This document shows positions 1-11,785 of a DNA stretch of 64,000 nt, in pieces. Origin of the DNA: Juglans regia (lineage: Eukaryota > Streptophyta > Magnoliopsida > Fagales > Juglandaceae); assembly GCF_001411555.2 (NCBI RefSeq), contig NC_049912.1, positions 21,374,341-21,438,340 of the forward strand, read 5' to 3'. Both the position numbers and the translations under genes were made by a program. Numbering within the stretch: the stretch's first letter is position 1; each line of letters begins with the position of its first letter. The notes beneath the pieces were generated by a model. It had not been told where the DNA came from. It searched no databases and saw only the letters and a program-made list of their open reading frames with translations.

Positions 1-266
1 GAAGAGCATAAGGAAGTATGTTTCAACCATGTTGCAAAAGAATTTCCAATTTTTTTGGTAAATTTAGATCTAAAATGCACTTTCATCCAGGGAACATATC
101 AGCGTGATGGTAGTGTAGTGTTGCCATGTTGTTAAATCATCAACCATTGTGTGGCCAAGCTATCCGTTCTCTATATTGATCTTCCTTTTATAGCTCCAGA
201 TGTGCGTAAAACTTGATCTTGAGAGCTCATCAATCAGAAAGAATTGCATAATGAATGATAACTCAC

Positions 267-1687
267 ACGTGCATTTTGCCGTTCATTAAATGCCCTTGCT
301 GAAGCAGGTGTGGTAACAGAAGGAGATAAGTTTGATGCAGGTGTTACAGGAAGAGAGGTACATCTTTTCCACGAAAATGCAGACTTGAGGTTGACAATAA
401 TAGGACTTTCAGGAGTTGTCTTTGGTTCTGAATTAAGGAGGAAACTTCTCTCGCCATCAGGTCCAGTTCCCTTCTTCTTGAAGCTTAAACCCCGCAAGAA
501 GCCTCCTGGTGATGAAGTACCTTTAGAGGAACCTTGAGACTGAAGTAAACCCTTTCCACTTTGGCTATTGCTGAAAACTATGGGCTTAGGGGGTATTTGA
601 AGTGAAATATCTGGACGCCTCCCGCTTGGTCCTGGATCTGAAACTCCTTTGTTTATTTCAATATCAATCTGCATGTAAGAAACATGTGAATTATAATACT
701 CTTATGTCATTTTCTCTGTAAGCATCCAGAAAAATTTTCATACGCATATAGATCATACCAGTTCATATTTGGAAAGAGTATTGTGATGGAAAATCCTATC
801 AAACTGGGCACATCTATTTTGTGTAACGGTCCATGGTCATGGGTAATTGGGATACTTCACTGCCCCTAGTGTCTCCGGTTCCTCTTAAACTAGTTTTCAT
901 TTTTCAGGTTGTTTTGCAATATAACAAAAAGGAGAGACACCATTACGAGAAAAGAAAACAACATTTATTCATTATTTGGTAATAAAACGTTGGGTGAGTT
1001 CAGATTTTAAATTACAAGTGCCACTATAGCCCACTGGGTGAGAATAAAGGGCCTGTTTAAAACTACTTTTCTTAAATTTGCAAAGTTCCATATACAAAGC
1101 GAATACATTGCCAACCTAACTTCGAGTGCTTCTGGAATAAAACTTGGGCTTCCAGTTCCAAGATTACTGTTTTCGAACACCAGAGCTTGGCCTTGAAGGG
1201 CATTTCACATAGTCTAGGATCACAGATTTTTGTTTAGAATCAAATAAAAAAAATTTGGATCTATCTAGGATAATGAGATTTCCTAGCTATTTCCTGTATA
1301 GCTCTATGATTGTTCTGGCTATGCCGGATAATATCTATTGAACACCCCACATTATAGAAGCCATAATCACCTAACGGGTAATCTGAAGATGAGATTGGAG
1401 GTTTTTCTATCACAAACCAAAAATCTAAAAACTTGCATACGCTCACCAAGAGCTGTAAATATGGGTCTCCAGTTCTTGAAGACCAATTAAACAGAGAGAC
1501 AGAGCACCCCATGACTCCTAGAAGCTCCACGCCACTAGAAACGCTCCCAAAGCAAAAATTACACATGCACACCCATATACATAGCCACGTCCAATATAAA
1601 AAGAGAGACAAGGAAGAGAAGACTACAAGAACCAACCTGAGGAGAAGTTTCTGCAACTGCAGTGGAGGCAGCTTCAGCCGCTTGCAT
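267..1687 (-). CDS. Probable RING-CH (RINGv) E3 ubiquitin ligase, 5' coding exons only
   Basis: Two coding exons fit. Exon 1 (1687 down to 1637) encodes 17 residues, [17 protein letters not shown], and ends at a GTTGGT donor. Exon 2 (668 down to 267) starts after an ATGCAG acceptor and ends at a GTGAGT donor, adding 134 residues in phase. The peptide is Ser/Pro/Thr-rich and low in hydrophobic residues, with [36 protein letters not shown] and ARAFNERQ. I know these motifs from the N-terminal part of a plant family whose C-terminus has a RINGv zinc finger (Arabidopsis At5g18760/At3g06330 type). The RING itself would lie beyond the left edge, so ligase function is inferred from family resemblance. 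An ATG at 674 opens exon 2 in frame but lies across the acceptor, so the exon 1 start is preferred. Positions 1-266 read as intron. Confidence 0.6.
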
Positions 1688-4169
1688 TATTGTTCAAACC
1701 CCCCCACCCCCACAGAACTTGAAACGGACCAGTAAGTTAAAAAGTTACAAACTTGGAAGTGGAATTAATAGGGAAAGAGTTGGAAAGATGCTTGTAGAAT
1801 TTTCTTTCTAAGTAATTATTTCTGACTATTGGATGATGGGTGAGAAAGATGAGACTGAGAAAGAAAGGGGATGAGGGTCCGGCCGGGTCGGGGTCGCGTG
1901 GAAGATGATCTGAAGCTGTGTCTGCAGGCCATCACGAAGTTATCGTATATTTGCCGCATTGTGCCCACTTGTAGCTGTCACTGCCCATTGCTACTGCTTG
2001 GCCTCACGCTCCCCTTCTTTTTTTTTATCACCTCGCTACTCGCTGTCTCCAGCCTCAACGTGTCAACCTTTTTCTTCTTTACGTTTTGAGTCTCGATTAT
2101 TAAATAATAATAATAATAATAAAATAAGAGGGTTTGCCGAACTAAAACATATATTATAATATTGGACTCTTGTTTTTTCTCCGCCAGTGTACTACTTATA
2201 AATTTATAACAAAGAATCATATGGATAAATCTATTTTATAAAATATTATTAATTTCAAATTTATTTGAATTTTATTCTATTTGATTGATTTGAGTTTTAA
2301 AAAATAAATAATATTTGTAATTTAAATCTGTATAAGTCTCACATACTTATTTTAAAAAAAATAGATAAATCTATAATCTATACGAAAAAATTATTTTTTA
2401 AATATAGATGCTATATTTTTTTTTTTAAATAATGCATAAAATTTACATACTCTAAAATTGTATCTAACATTACCATTTAAAAACTAACAATGATATATTA
2501 TTATATGTTTTAATTTCCAACAATAAATAGATGTACATGTGATATTATTGTGTTGGATAGTAAACATCGCTCTTGATGATATTGTGAATGCATTTTGATT
2601 TTTTTTTATTGTAGAGAGTCAATAAGAATAGTGTTAGATACAGTCATATATTGTGGAAGCGTTGCGTATTTTTTTAAAAAAAGAGTAATGCCCACTTTTA
2701 AAAAGTTAATTTTTTAATGTGGATCTCACATTTTTTTTAAATATATACATTATTTGTATATTTTATAATTGTAAATATCATTTCTTATAAATAAAAAAAT
2801 AAAAAAATAGTAGAGAAAATAGATGATATATGTTGTTAGCATTGTCGTATGGAGTCGCACATGCAATGTCGATGCATGGCCCTTACGCACTCTTAGATGT
2901 GAGTCAACAAATTATGTGGTCAAAGAAAAAAAGTATTGGGAGGGTGGTTGTCTCTAGAGAGTAGAGAGTAGAGAGTAGAGAATGATCTCTAACTAAAATT
3001 TCATTATGAAATAACCTAACTAAAGATGAACGAGACCCATCGTGAAGGAAGGAGAGAGACCTCACTCATCATTGTTCTCTCTTTTTTTAAGTGTTATGGC
3101 TTTCCTAATAGATGGATAAATAGGTAGGTTAATTATATATATTGCATGAATAAAATGCAATATATAATTCTACAGTATGCAAGTTTTGTGTACTCTTATT
3201 TAAAAGAAAAAAATTAAATCTATTATTAAAAAAATAATTATTTTATATAAATCTCATATTTATTTATATTTATAAAAAAAAATGTATATAATTTACATAT
3301 TTTAAAACTATAAATATCATTTCTCATATTACAAAGTCATGTTTTCTAGTGCTTATAAGCAGCAATCATTTAGGCTACTTCATATCATAGAAGATTTAGG
3401 TTGCGTTTGGATGTTGAAATGAGTTGAGTTGAGATAATAAAATATTATTAGAATATTATTTATTATTATTATTATTATTTTGAGATTTGAAAAAGTTGAA
3501 TTATTTATTATATTTTATATTGAAATTTGAAAAAATTGTAATAATGAGTTGAGATGAGTTTTAATTCCAAACGTACCTTAAACAAGGATATGATTTCAAT
3601 TGTGGTTTTTTTTTTCTTTAAAATCAAATCATTTAATATGAATAAAGAATTAAAAAGAATCTCAATCCTAAGTTTAGCCAATTTGACAGCACTAAGATGC
3701 TATTATTGACAAATGGAATTTAATCACACCCGGACTTTATCTAGATTATATATCCATGTGCAAATGAATTATTTTAAGAGAAATGATTTAGTTATAAAGA
3801 GATTTTATAAAAGTAAATTTATAAATTGACGTGATTTCGTATAGTATACTAGATATATTTTATAATAAAAATAATTTTATAATATAACGTATCGTATTAA
3901 ATCATGTTAATTTATAGATTAATTTCTTAATAATAGGTCTTTATACCATATACTATTTATATAATATAATTAAATTTGTAAGATTTAAATTTTAAAATTT
4001 AACTTTTAAATTAAATTATATTAAGAAGATAATGTGAGATGCAAAATAAATAAAATCATTCTTACTTTTTCATAATCTTCTTTTGACTGTATCACTTCTC
4101 ATCTTAACCGGACAATTCGCACAATTCTCAACGTCGTCCACTCGTATGTAGCTCATAATCATAATTCAT
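1688..4169. other. Divergent intergenic spacer, AT-rich
   Basis: This spacer separates the minus-strand RINGv gene from the plus-strand microprotein gene. It holds the 5' UTR and promoter of the former near 1690-1900, short A/T and ATA runs near 2100-2130, a (TAGAGAG)n stretch near 2952-2986, and one clear MITE (3399-3577). The blocks at about 2320-2480, 2620-2800 and 3180-3330 resemble each other and the 42.8-43.6 kb region; they share phrases such as GTAAATATCATTTCT and look like decayed copies of another short repeat. I see no gene here. Confidence 0.5.
3399..3577. mobile_element. Tourist/PIF-Harbinger-like MITE, 179 bp
   Basis: The ends form imperfect inverted repeats: GGTTGCGTTTGGAT on the left and the complement of CCAAACGTACC on the right. 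The element is flanked by TTA on both sides (3396-3398, 3578-3580). A 3-bp TTA/TAA duplication and GG-initial ends are typical of PIF/Harbinger MITEs. The interior is AT-rich with the recurrent words GAGTTGAGAT and TTTGAAAAAGTTGAATTATTTATT (split over adjoining segments). Other copies occur at 10.7, 10.9, 18.7, 28.0, 42.2, 42.6 and 44.2 kb. Confidence 0.75.
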
Positions 4170-4185
4170 TTTTCTTATTAAAACG

Positions 4186-4198
4186 ACGTGACGTACGT
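4186..4198. promoter_or_regulatory. Triple ACGT-core cluster upstream of the microprotein gene
   Basis: Three ACGT cores lie in 13 bases (ACGTGACGTACGT). ACGT is the core of plant bZIP sites (G-box, C-box). The cluster lies about 255 bases before the start codon, near the likely transcription start. Function is inferred from the motif alone. Confidence 0.35.
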
Positions 4199-4452
4199 AG
4201 GCAACTTCTACGAACTACAACGTACAAGCTACAGCACAGACTACGAAGCCGTAAGTGTTCCTAGAGTCCTTAGCCTCTTCAGTTTTCGCAGCGACCTCCA
4301 TTGGCAGCCGCAACTCCCTCCCGATTCGCACAAAAAGGTTTTTTTTTTTTTTCATTTTTATCCTCACATTTTATCGATTCCCGACTAGAACTGTGGAGGG
4401 GCTGTGCTAATTTTGAGTTTCAAAATAATTTTTTTCCTTGTTTGCAGTGAAA

Positions 4453-5954
4453 ATGAAGTTTCTGGATTGGTACCTGAAGATTTCGGTAGTATCAGCTTTG
4501 GTCGGAGCTTCCATGGAGTTTTTTATGATCAAAACTGGCTTCTGTGTGAGAACCCTCCTTTTTTGCTTATTATCCATCGTTTGAAATCTTACCCTTTTGT
4601 TTTCTTTCTCGTCTATGAACATCATTGTATGACTTTAAATGGGATTTGTTCAAATTGGGAACAAATTATTAGGCTAAGCAATCTTTTTGGTTTTTCTTGC
4701 CTTGACTATTGATTCACGGTAAAAGGGAGAAAAGGGGTTGAGTTTTATCAGTGATCTTTTTAGACGTATATAATTTTTTGAGAAGCAATTTATTTTTTGA
4801 ATGCTGACCAAACGGTGCCTAAGCTTTCTGATAATGGGTGTTTCTTCATGTGTTATGGAACTATCAACTCTTTTTTTCTTGAGATACGAATTTTGTTTGA
4901 ATTTGAAAGGATCATGTGAAAGTTGGCTGCAGATGTAAATTATTCAGTCTTACACATATCCTGCTTGATCAAGAAAATCTGCTTAATTTCCTGTTCGTTA
5001 TGCATTGATTTACATCCAAAAATATTTTTGCATCCAATTCTTTAGAAATATGGTTTTGAGGAGAGGAATAATGAATTAATTCCTGGATACTTGACCCTTT
5101 GACAAGAATGGTACGGTAAATATGAGCCACTTGTAGGGACGGATCGATGTGCTTTATTTCCAAATTCAGAGTAGTTTAATTGCTAGCATTCATCATATGG
5201 TGATAGCTTATTTTTTATAACACTTGTATGGGATGGATTGATGTTGCTAAATCAATGGATCATACTTAATTCCCAACACCATGTTGGGCTTTGCCTATTT
5301 CTTGATTACCTATGAATAAAACTTCTTGATTACCTATCAAAAAAAAAATCCCAACACCATGTTGGCATCAGTGCAGGCTTCGCCTGTTTTGCTAATTAGT
5401 ATTTTGAATCTTGCCAAATTAGAGTTTGAATGTATACTTACCAAGTGTAGATTACATTTTGGTTGTTTAATGCAAATCCATAGATTTGAATGATTAGTGG
5501 AGCTTGTTGTGATAACAAGAATCATTTCCACTAAACCTTAGGTCTGGACTTTAAGCTAGATGGTCTCATTGGCTGAAGTAAAAGAAACTGGATAGGACAT
5601 CGCACTAGTTCATAGTCATGAAAAGGTTTATTATCTTAGCCGATCGACTAAGATTTTCTGACTGTCCCGACTGCCTCTTCTCAGAAAAGCGAGCTAAGTT
5701 TTATCCTTACTGTTCTGATATATTGTTTGGTGTCATCTAATTTTTCCTTCCATGAACCCTTCTGTAAAGAGCACCTGTCCCACTCAGTCATCGACTTCTA
5801 TGCCTCCTTATCGTTTTGTTATTGTGTAGATGACAAAGTGACCGTTCTGGAGTCAGAGAAACGGGCTTGGGAGACTTCACCAGAATCTCAGGCAATCAGA
5901 GAAGCTCTCAATCCTTGGAGAAATCATGATACACAAGCAAGAAAAGATTCCTAG
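4453..5954 (+). CDS. 71-residue single-span membrane microprotein
   Basis: Two coding exons: 4453-4543 and 5830-5954. The donor is GTGTGAG and the acceptor TTGTGTAG, and the split codon restores Tyr31. Together they give 71 residues. The N-terminal half (MKFLDWYLKI, then VVSALVGASMEFFMIKTGF) holds one hydrophobic segment of about 20 residues (about 8-28). The C-terminal half is charged and probably helical (KVTVLESEKRAWE), ending in EALNPWRNHD. I recall near-identical uncharacterised proteins in other plants but know no assigned function. The start is the first ATG after a likely 5' UTR intron (donor near 4337, acceptor ending 4447). The short second hydrophilic part and single span suggest a subunit or assembly factor of a membrane complex, but this is speculation. 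The 1.3-kb intron carries a tiny LINE tail at 5288-5349. The gene converges on the DXS gene. Confidence 0.75.
5288..5349 (+). mobile_element. Minimal 5'-truncated LINE insertion (62 bp) with 16-bp target duplication
   Basis: CCCAACACCATGTTGG occurs at 5272-5287 and again at 5350-5365. The 62 bases between start with GCTTTGCCTATTTCTTGATT and end in a poly(A) run. They match the 3' tails of the LINEs ending near 38.28 and 39.48 kb (…GGCATCGCCTATTTC…, …ACTTATCAAAA). This is a textbook 5'-truncated LINE insertion in the microprotein gene's intron. The target itself is nearly palindromic. Confidence 0.85.
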
Positions 5955-6574
5955 CTCTACGTCGCTGCAATTTGCTTCCTGTATGGTTTATTTCTTTGAT
6001 GGTCTAGTGGGATGTTGGTATGGAAACTTTGTTTCAGAGAACCATGAATTTTGTTGTTTTGAGGAGCAATGCATCAGTTCACAAAATAGAACTCACTGGT
6101 CTGTATGGCTTCAAATTTTGTTGGTTGATCACCAGTGCTTCAACTATCACCATGATACGGAAAGTTCTGAAGTAGCCTTAGTAGTATTAAGGCCTACGAA
6201 GTTTGTTATTTGCTTCAATTTCAGGCCCACATTACAGCCAATATCAGTTCATGTGCTTTTAATATGTACTTTCAAGTTTTTTACTCCAACTTTTGAAAGT
6301 GATCAAATCACTCCTTTCCCCCCTTATTATATTAGTAAATCGTTACCTCATATCAACATCAATAGCCTTTCAACACGTGTCACTTGATCATGTGCATGAG
6401 ACGCATAAATATTTAAACCTTGTTTTCTTGTAAGATATTCAATTTTGTTCTTTGTATGGGCTTGGCTAACTTACATTTATATGATGACAATACTATCAAA
6501 GAATGATAAATTGGGGTTGCTTTAATTTGTACATTTTTGGAAAAGCGAGCTGCTGGATCACCTCATAAGTTTTC
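5955..6574. other. Convergent 3' spacer between the microprotein gene and DXS
   Basis: This holds the likely 3' UTRs of both genes. I see no ORF with recognisable content and no repeat. Confidence 0.5.
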
Positions 6575-9500
6575 TTATGACATGATCTCCAGCGCCTCTC
6601 TTGTTTGTCCAAGTATGTTGAATACTGTTGCTGCAATATGCGATGGTGTGAGGCCAGCTTCAGCCAATTGGTCAGCAGGCGATCCATGGTCAATGTACCG
6701 ATCAGGCAGAACCAGAGGTCTCCACTGCAAAGGTGTTATTTAGAGCACAAATTCAGTTATCAGAAACTGAGTCCATCACTAGTGAGCCAATAGAAATATC
6801 ATAACTTTGGTGTTCCTATCTAATTTTAATCATGGCAGAGTTCTACAAATTAGTTTAAATTCATACCTTTAGTTTTCCGTCAAGAAGGCCATCAAGGGCC
6901 ATGAACTGAGCAACATGAGACCCAAATCCTCCAATTGATCCTTCTTCAACTGTAATCAAGACCTCGTGTGATTTTGCAAGGCTGCGTATAAGGGCATGAT
7001 CCAATGGCTTGCAAAAGCGTGCGTCTGCAACTGTTAGCCTTAAGCCATGGGATCGCACTAAAGATGCCGCAGCCAAACAGCTCTGAACTACTGTTCCATA
7101 GCCCAAGAGGGCCACTCTCTCCCCTTCTATCAGTGTTTTGCCTTTTCCAACCTATTAGAAAAGTGCCAACATTTCAAATCTGTTTAAATGTGCATTGAGG
7201 TATTTCTTCACTATCGAGACAGCAAAAGACTCGGTTGAAAGTACCTCAATAGGAATGCCTTTATTCCCCGGCGGTAGCTGAACACCAATCCCATTCCCCC
7301 TTGGGTAGCGAAAACAACTGGGCCGGTCATCTATTGCTGCAGCAGTCGCAACCATGTGAAACAGCTCTGCCTCGTCAGAAGGAGCCATGACCACCATATT
7401 GGGGAGGCAGGCCATGAAGGTGACATCAAAAGACCCACAATGTGTGGGACCATCCGCTCCAACCAATCCAGCTCTGTCCATTGCAAATCTCACTGGCAAC
7501 TTCTGCAGATCCACATCATGTACTACCTGTATAGGATTCCACAGCATGAAGTTTTTACTATCTAATCAGGAGTCATTCCAAGTTTACAATTATAGAATAT
7601 TATCATATCAAGTTCTCAACTGAGCAATATAAGGAGAAAGTTTTAAGTGTCCAGGCTTGCCTGGTCATAAGCCCTCTGCATGAAAGATGAGTAAATTACA
7701 CAGAACGGTTTAAGACCCTCACAGGCCAGACCTGCAGCAAAAGTAACAGCATGCTGTTCGGCTATCCCAACATCAAAGCATCTTGTTGGGAAACGACGAA
7801 GGAAAAGATTCATGCCTGTTCCGCCTCCCATTGCAGCATGGATTGCAACAATATCTTTGTCCACTTCTGCTTCTGCAATCAAAGCTTCTGCAAAGTATGT
7901 AGTGTAAGACTGTGTAAGAGCCTTGGCTTTGAATTGCTTTCCAGTTGCTGGATCAAATTTAGCCACTCCTGTAAAGAGAAATGTAGTATATTTATCACTA
8001 AGCAAGAAAAATTAATCATAACTCACTCGTCTGACTATATTCATGACAGCTCTTTTACATGGCTTTTAAAGGATGTCAATTTGGCTTGCATATTATTTGG
8101 AATAAACAGCTGTGTTTTAAAAGTCTCTTTATATTTCTGTTTGCAAAGACTTTTTTTTATAACAGGTAAGAAATCAAATTCACAAATTTGTGCACTCGTG
8201 CTAAGAAAATCCCCAGTGTACATAATTCCCATGAAAAATACCAAGAGACACCCCCCCCATTTTCATAGTTTTTGATTCACAACACATCGATTTGTGTTCT
8301 GTATTTACCATGATACTTGTCTGCTGCTTTCTCTGCATATGGGTATCCCCGGCCTTTCTCAGTGACAACATGAATCAGAACTGGACCTGTTGTTTTGGTA
8401 CTTTTGACCTCTTTGAGAATGGCAGTAAGATCATCGATGTTGTGGCCATCAACAGGACCTATATAATATAATCCAAGCTCTTCAAATAGAGTTGATCCAG
8501 AACCACTGATCATCCCACGAGCATATTCATCAACTTTAGCAGCCAGTTCATGCATTGGACCACCAATTTGTTTTGTAACTCCCTGCAACAATCTCAGTCA
8601 GAATGAAGGAATCTCAATTTCGATCAGATTTTAGAATTGATATTTTCTTCTTCTGTTGCATACCTTGGCAACCTCTCTTAATTCTCTAAGGGGCCTGTTA
8701 GATTGCAACCTACTGAGAGCACTGCTCAAAGCTCCTACAGGTGGTATGGGCCCATCTAGAGTAGCCGTAGGTAAAGAAACCTGTTTATTGTCATTGAGGA
8801 TAACAATCATGTCAGAATCAAGGTACCCAGCGTTGTTCATGGCTTCATAAGCTTGCCCCGCCGTCATGGCACCATCACCTATAACAGCAACTACATTATT
8901 CTTCCTTCCCTTTAGATCCCTCCCTACAGCCATGCCTGTTTGCCCAATGACATCCAAGGGTTAAACAACAAAGAGAATCAACACTTTATGCTTCATGAAA
9001 CTCAACTGAGATTGAGAGATTAATAAGCCATTGACAATCAATTGAATTGTATTTTCAAGGAACGGTTAGGTTGATATTATGACAAAAGTTAGCATGTTCT
9101 GTGGAGAATATGTGCATTGTTTGAATGTGTTCAATGAAGGTGTGTAAATCAATCAGCATATCACTAATTACCATATGAACAAAGCCACCTTCCTTCTTTT
9201 TGAAGAATCATAGAATTGTTGTCACATCGTATCATGGGTCTTATGCAGTAAATGCAATTGTTAAAAGAAGTTTAGAGCTTGATTGGAGCAGAGCAGAGAA
9301 TTACCAAGTCCTGCTGAGATGGTGGTAGAGCTGTGACCGGTGCCAAAGCAATCAAATTCACTCTCTGAGCGCTTTGTGAACCCTGATAACCCATTTGTCT
9401 GCCTTATAGTGTGCATCTTATCTCTTCTCCCGGTCAGGATCTTGTGTGGGTAAGACTGAAAACCCATAGAAAATACATTCAGATTGAAAAAAATTATCCT

Positions 9501-10458
9501 ATTCATATTTTTATGTTTTGCTAGTAGGACAAATCTCACAAGAAACAAACGCTATACAACAAAAGATAAACCCCAGGAAGGTGAGATTAGGACCTGATGA
9601 CCAACATCCCATAATATCTTGTCTTGAGGGGCATTAAAGACGTAATGGAGAGCCACAGTGAGCTCAACAACACCCAGGCTCGAGCCTAGGTGGCCTCCAG
9701 TTTTGGAAACATTAAAGATGACATCGGACCGGATTTCATCAGCAAGTTGTTTCAGCTCCTGCATGAAGGCTTCGTATGAAGATTTGGAGAGAGAAACTCT
9801 ATACTAGCATGGGAAGTTCCTCTTGAAACGAAATTATAGAAGACGTATGCTTAAGTTATACCTTTATTGATAGATTCTTCATGTGGATTGGATAATTTAT
9901 GGTGTCCAAGAGAGGCGTCGGTGGTCTCTGTGAATGATACTCCCCCATCTCCGATAGTGAGGCACACGCCCCACCTGATCTTTTCCTGACCTGTACCGAG
10001 TGAGAAAAAATTAAGGTTTCATTCAACAAGTTTATGTTATTTTGAAAACTTGGAAAAAAAATTAGCAAAATCAAATCGAACGGAAGAGAGAGAAAATTTT
10101 ATTCTGGTGAGCTCTTCTAGATCATAACCTTACCCACAAAACATTACTACAGTTTGACCAACCTTAAAAGAAGAAGAACAAGAAGAAAAACTCAACTATT
10201 TCACAAAATGAACAAGACCCATTTTTCCGAACTCAGTTCGGCAGCATGGGTATTCTGCCATATACGTAGTGAGTATGCTTTACCGAAAAACAACATACAA
10301 ACATAAATTCATACCTGATTGAGCTTGTGCTGAGATGGGCACAGCAGATTTGTTCCCCCCCAGGTTAAAAAGTGACTTGAGAAGGAAGAAGACTTGAGAG
10401 CATCAGAAGCGGTTGCCCAGTTCACATGGGCAGGAAATGAGAATGCAGAGAGAGCCAT
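6575..10458 (-). CDS. DXS2: 1-deoxy-D-xylulose-5-phosphate synthase, plastid (DXS clade 2-like), complete
   Basis: Makes 1-deoxy-D-xylulose 5-phosphate from pyruvate and glyceraldehyde 3-phosphate with thiamine diphosphate; first step of the plastid MEP isoprenoid pathway. Ten exons in transcript order: 10458-10315, 9990-9862, 9758-9594, 9455-9305, 8935-8664, 8582-8309, 7968-7661, 7526-7245, 7151-6867, 6724-6575. They sum to 2160 nt, giving 719 aa, normal for plant DXS. Residues 1 to about 60 are Ser/Ala-rich ([13 protein letters not shown]) and look like a chloroplast transit peptide. GGHLGSS lies at 112-118 and the ThDP-binding [16 protein letters not shown] begins at 216. [10 protein letters not shown] has the catalytic Glu at about 449. 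[15 protein letters not shown] begins at 498. No key residue is missing. The clade 2 assignment rests on the transit-peptide start and my memory of the family. The seventh intron is GC-AG (donor CAG|GCAAGC at 7660); the others are GT-AG. Confidence 0.96.
7527..7660 (-). other. GC-AG intron 7 of DXS
   Basis: The upstream exon ends …TATGACCAG and the intron opens GCAAGC; it ends ACAG before GTAGTACATGAT. Only this junction joins AYDQ to VVHDVDL in frame, as every DXS requires. No GT donor nearby works. Confidence 0.85.
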
Positions 10459-10722
10459 TGCAACTACAACAAGAACGAAAATACAGAAAAGAACACAGCT
10501 AGTTCAAGACACTGCCTGGAGTTCAGAACATGAAGAACCCAGAAAAGTAAACGTGGTATCAAATCACGTTCTCAAAGGTCTTATACATCCTAGTGGTCCC
10601 CCCCCCACACAGAAGTGCTGGCGATTTGTGGTTGACAGACAGTGAGTGGAAGTGAAACGCGGTGCGTTGCCACTTGCAAGACCAAATTGGCCTCAGAAAG
10701 ACCCGAATACATATAAGAATAA

Positions 10723-10912
10723 GGGTGAGTTTGGATGTTGAAGTGAGTTGAGTTTAGTTTAGTTGAGATGATAAAATATTGATAAAATATTATTTTTTAA
10801 TATTATTATTATTTTGAGATTTAAAAAAGTTGAATTATTTATTATATTTTGTGTTGGGATTTGAAAAAGTTGTAATGATGAGTTGAGAGTAGTTTACAAA
10901 TCAAACGTAGCC
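10723..10912. mobile_element. Tourist-like MITE, 190 bp, TAA duplication
   Basis: It starts GGGTGAGTTTGGATG and ends ATCAAACGTAGCC, with TAA on both sides (10720-10722, 10913-10915). Same family as 3399-3577. It lies about 265 bp upstream of the DXS start. Confidence 0.75.
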
Positions 10913-10933
10913 TAAATCTTCTTCACACAGTAA

Positions 10934-11138
10934 GATTGTGTTTGGATATTGAAGTGAAGTGAATTGAGTTGAGTTAAGTTGAGATGATAAAATATTGTTA
11001 GAATATTATTTTTTAATATTATTATTATTTTAGAATTTAAAAAAGTTGAATTGTTTATTATATTTTATATTAGAATTTGAAAAAGTTGTAATGATGAGTT
11101 AAAATGAGTTGAGAGATGTTTAGTAACCAAACGAAGCC
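10934..11138. mobile_element. Tourist-like MITE, 205 bp, second tandem copy
   Basis: It starts GATTGTGTTTGGATATTG and ends AACCAAACGAAGCC, with TAA on both sides. The word TAAATCTTCTTCACAC follows both this copy (11139) and the previous one (10913), so the pair looks like a tandem duplication of a MITE plus its 3' flank rather than two insertions. Confidence 0.75.
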
Positions 11139-11170
11139 TAAATCTTCTTCACACTACTCTGTGAAGAAGC

Positions 11171-11195
11171 CCCAGCACACCTAACGTGCTGGGGT
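11171..11195. repeat. Perfect 9-bp-stem inverted repeat
   Basis: CCCCAGCAC and GTGCTGGGG flank a 7-base loop, followed by an A-rich run (AAAAATAAAAATAAA). It would form a strong hairpin. No gene is near enough for it to be a recognisable terminator, and the role is unknown. Confidence 0.6.
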
Positions 11196-11464
11196 GAAAA
11201 AAAAAATAAAAATAAAAATAAAAATTATGAAAAGTGTGCTGTGACTTTTGGCTGATGCGCAGCACATCCCATATATATAAATACAAAAATGCTCTTACTG
11301 TTTATTCTTACCGTTTGGAGTTATTGATGTGATTTTTTATTTTTATTTTTTATTTTTTTAGTTAATAATTCATGAAGTATTTTTTATAATATTATGATTT
11401 TTTTTAAGTATCAAAAAATACATATAAGAAAAGGCAAAAAAATAAATATTACTTTTTGGTTTTA

Positions 11465-11585
11465 GATAAAAGTTTAAAATATTATTTTTTAATATTATTA
11501 TTATTTTAGAATTTGAAAAAGTTGAATTGTTTATTATATTTTATGTAGAATTTAAAAAAAATATATAATAATAAAATGAGATGTG
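11465..11585. mobile_element. Partial copy of the same MITE family
   Basis: It shares the core AATATTATTATTATTTTAGAATTTG…GAATTGTTTATTATATTTTATG (segments) with the two MITEs just upstream, but both termini are missing. Confidence 0.55.
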
Positions 11586-11726
11586 ACGAAAATTTTATGT
11601 CTTTTTTCACTTGTTAAACCTTTCTTGTTTCAAGAGTATAATTGCAGGGTCATTTCTCATTGGTCCACGTTATCCGAAATAAGAAAATAGATTGACACAA
11701 AATAGATAGATAGATATGGCATGAAA

Positions 11727-11729
<3 letters not shown>

Positions 11730-11781
<52 letters not shown>
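11730..11781. repeat. (TA)n microsatellite, about 50 bp
   Basis: An uninterrupted TA dinucleotide run. Likely length-variable between individuals. Confidence 0.95.
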
Positions 11782-11784
<3 letters not shown>

Positions 11785-11785
11785 A

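Noticed and set aside
1261..1656. 131-codon minus ORF with hydrophobic start ([20 protein letters not shown])
   Set aside because: It overlaps exon 1 of the RINGv gene in another frame and then reads through its intron. No domain, and the hydrophobicity comes from T-rich intron sequence.
7751..8275. 174-codon plus ORF
   Set aside because: Antisense shadow of DXS exon 7 and intron.
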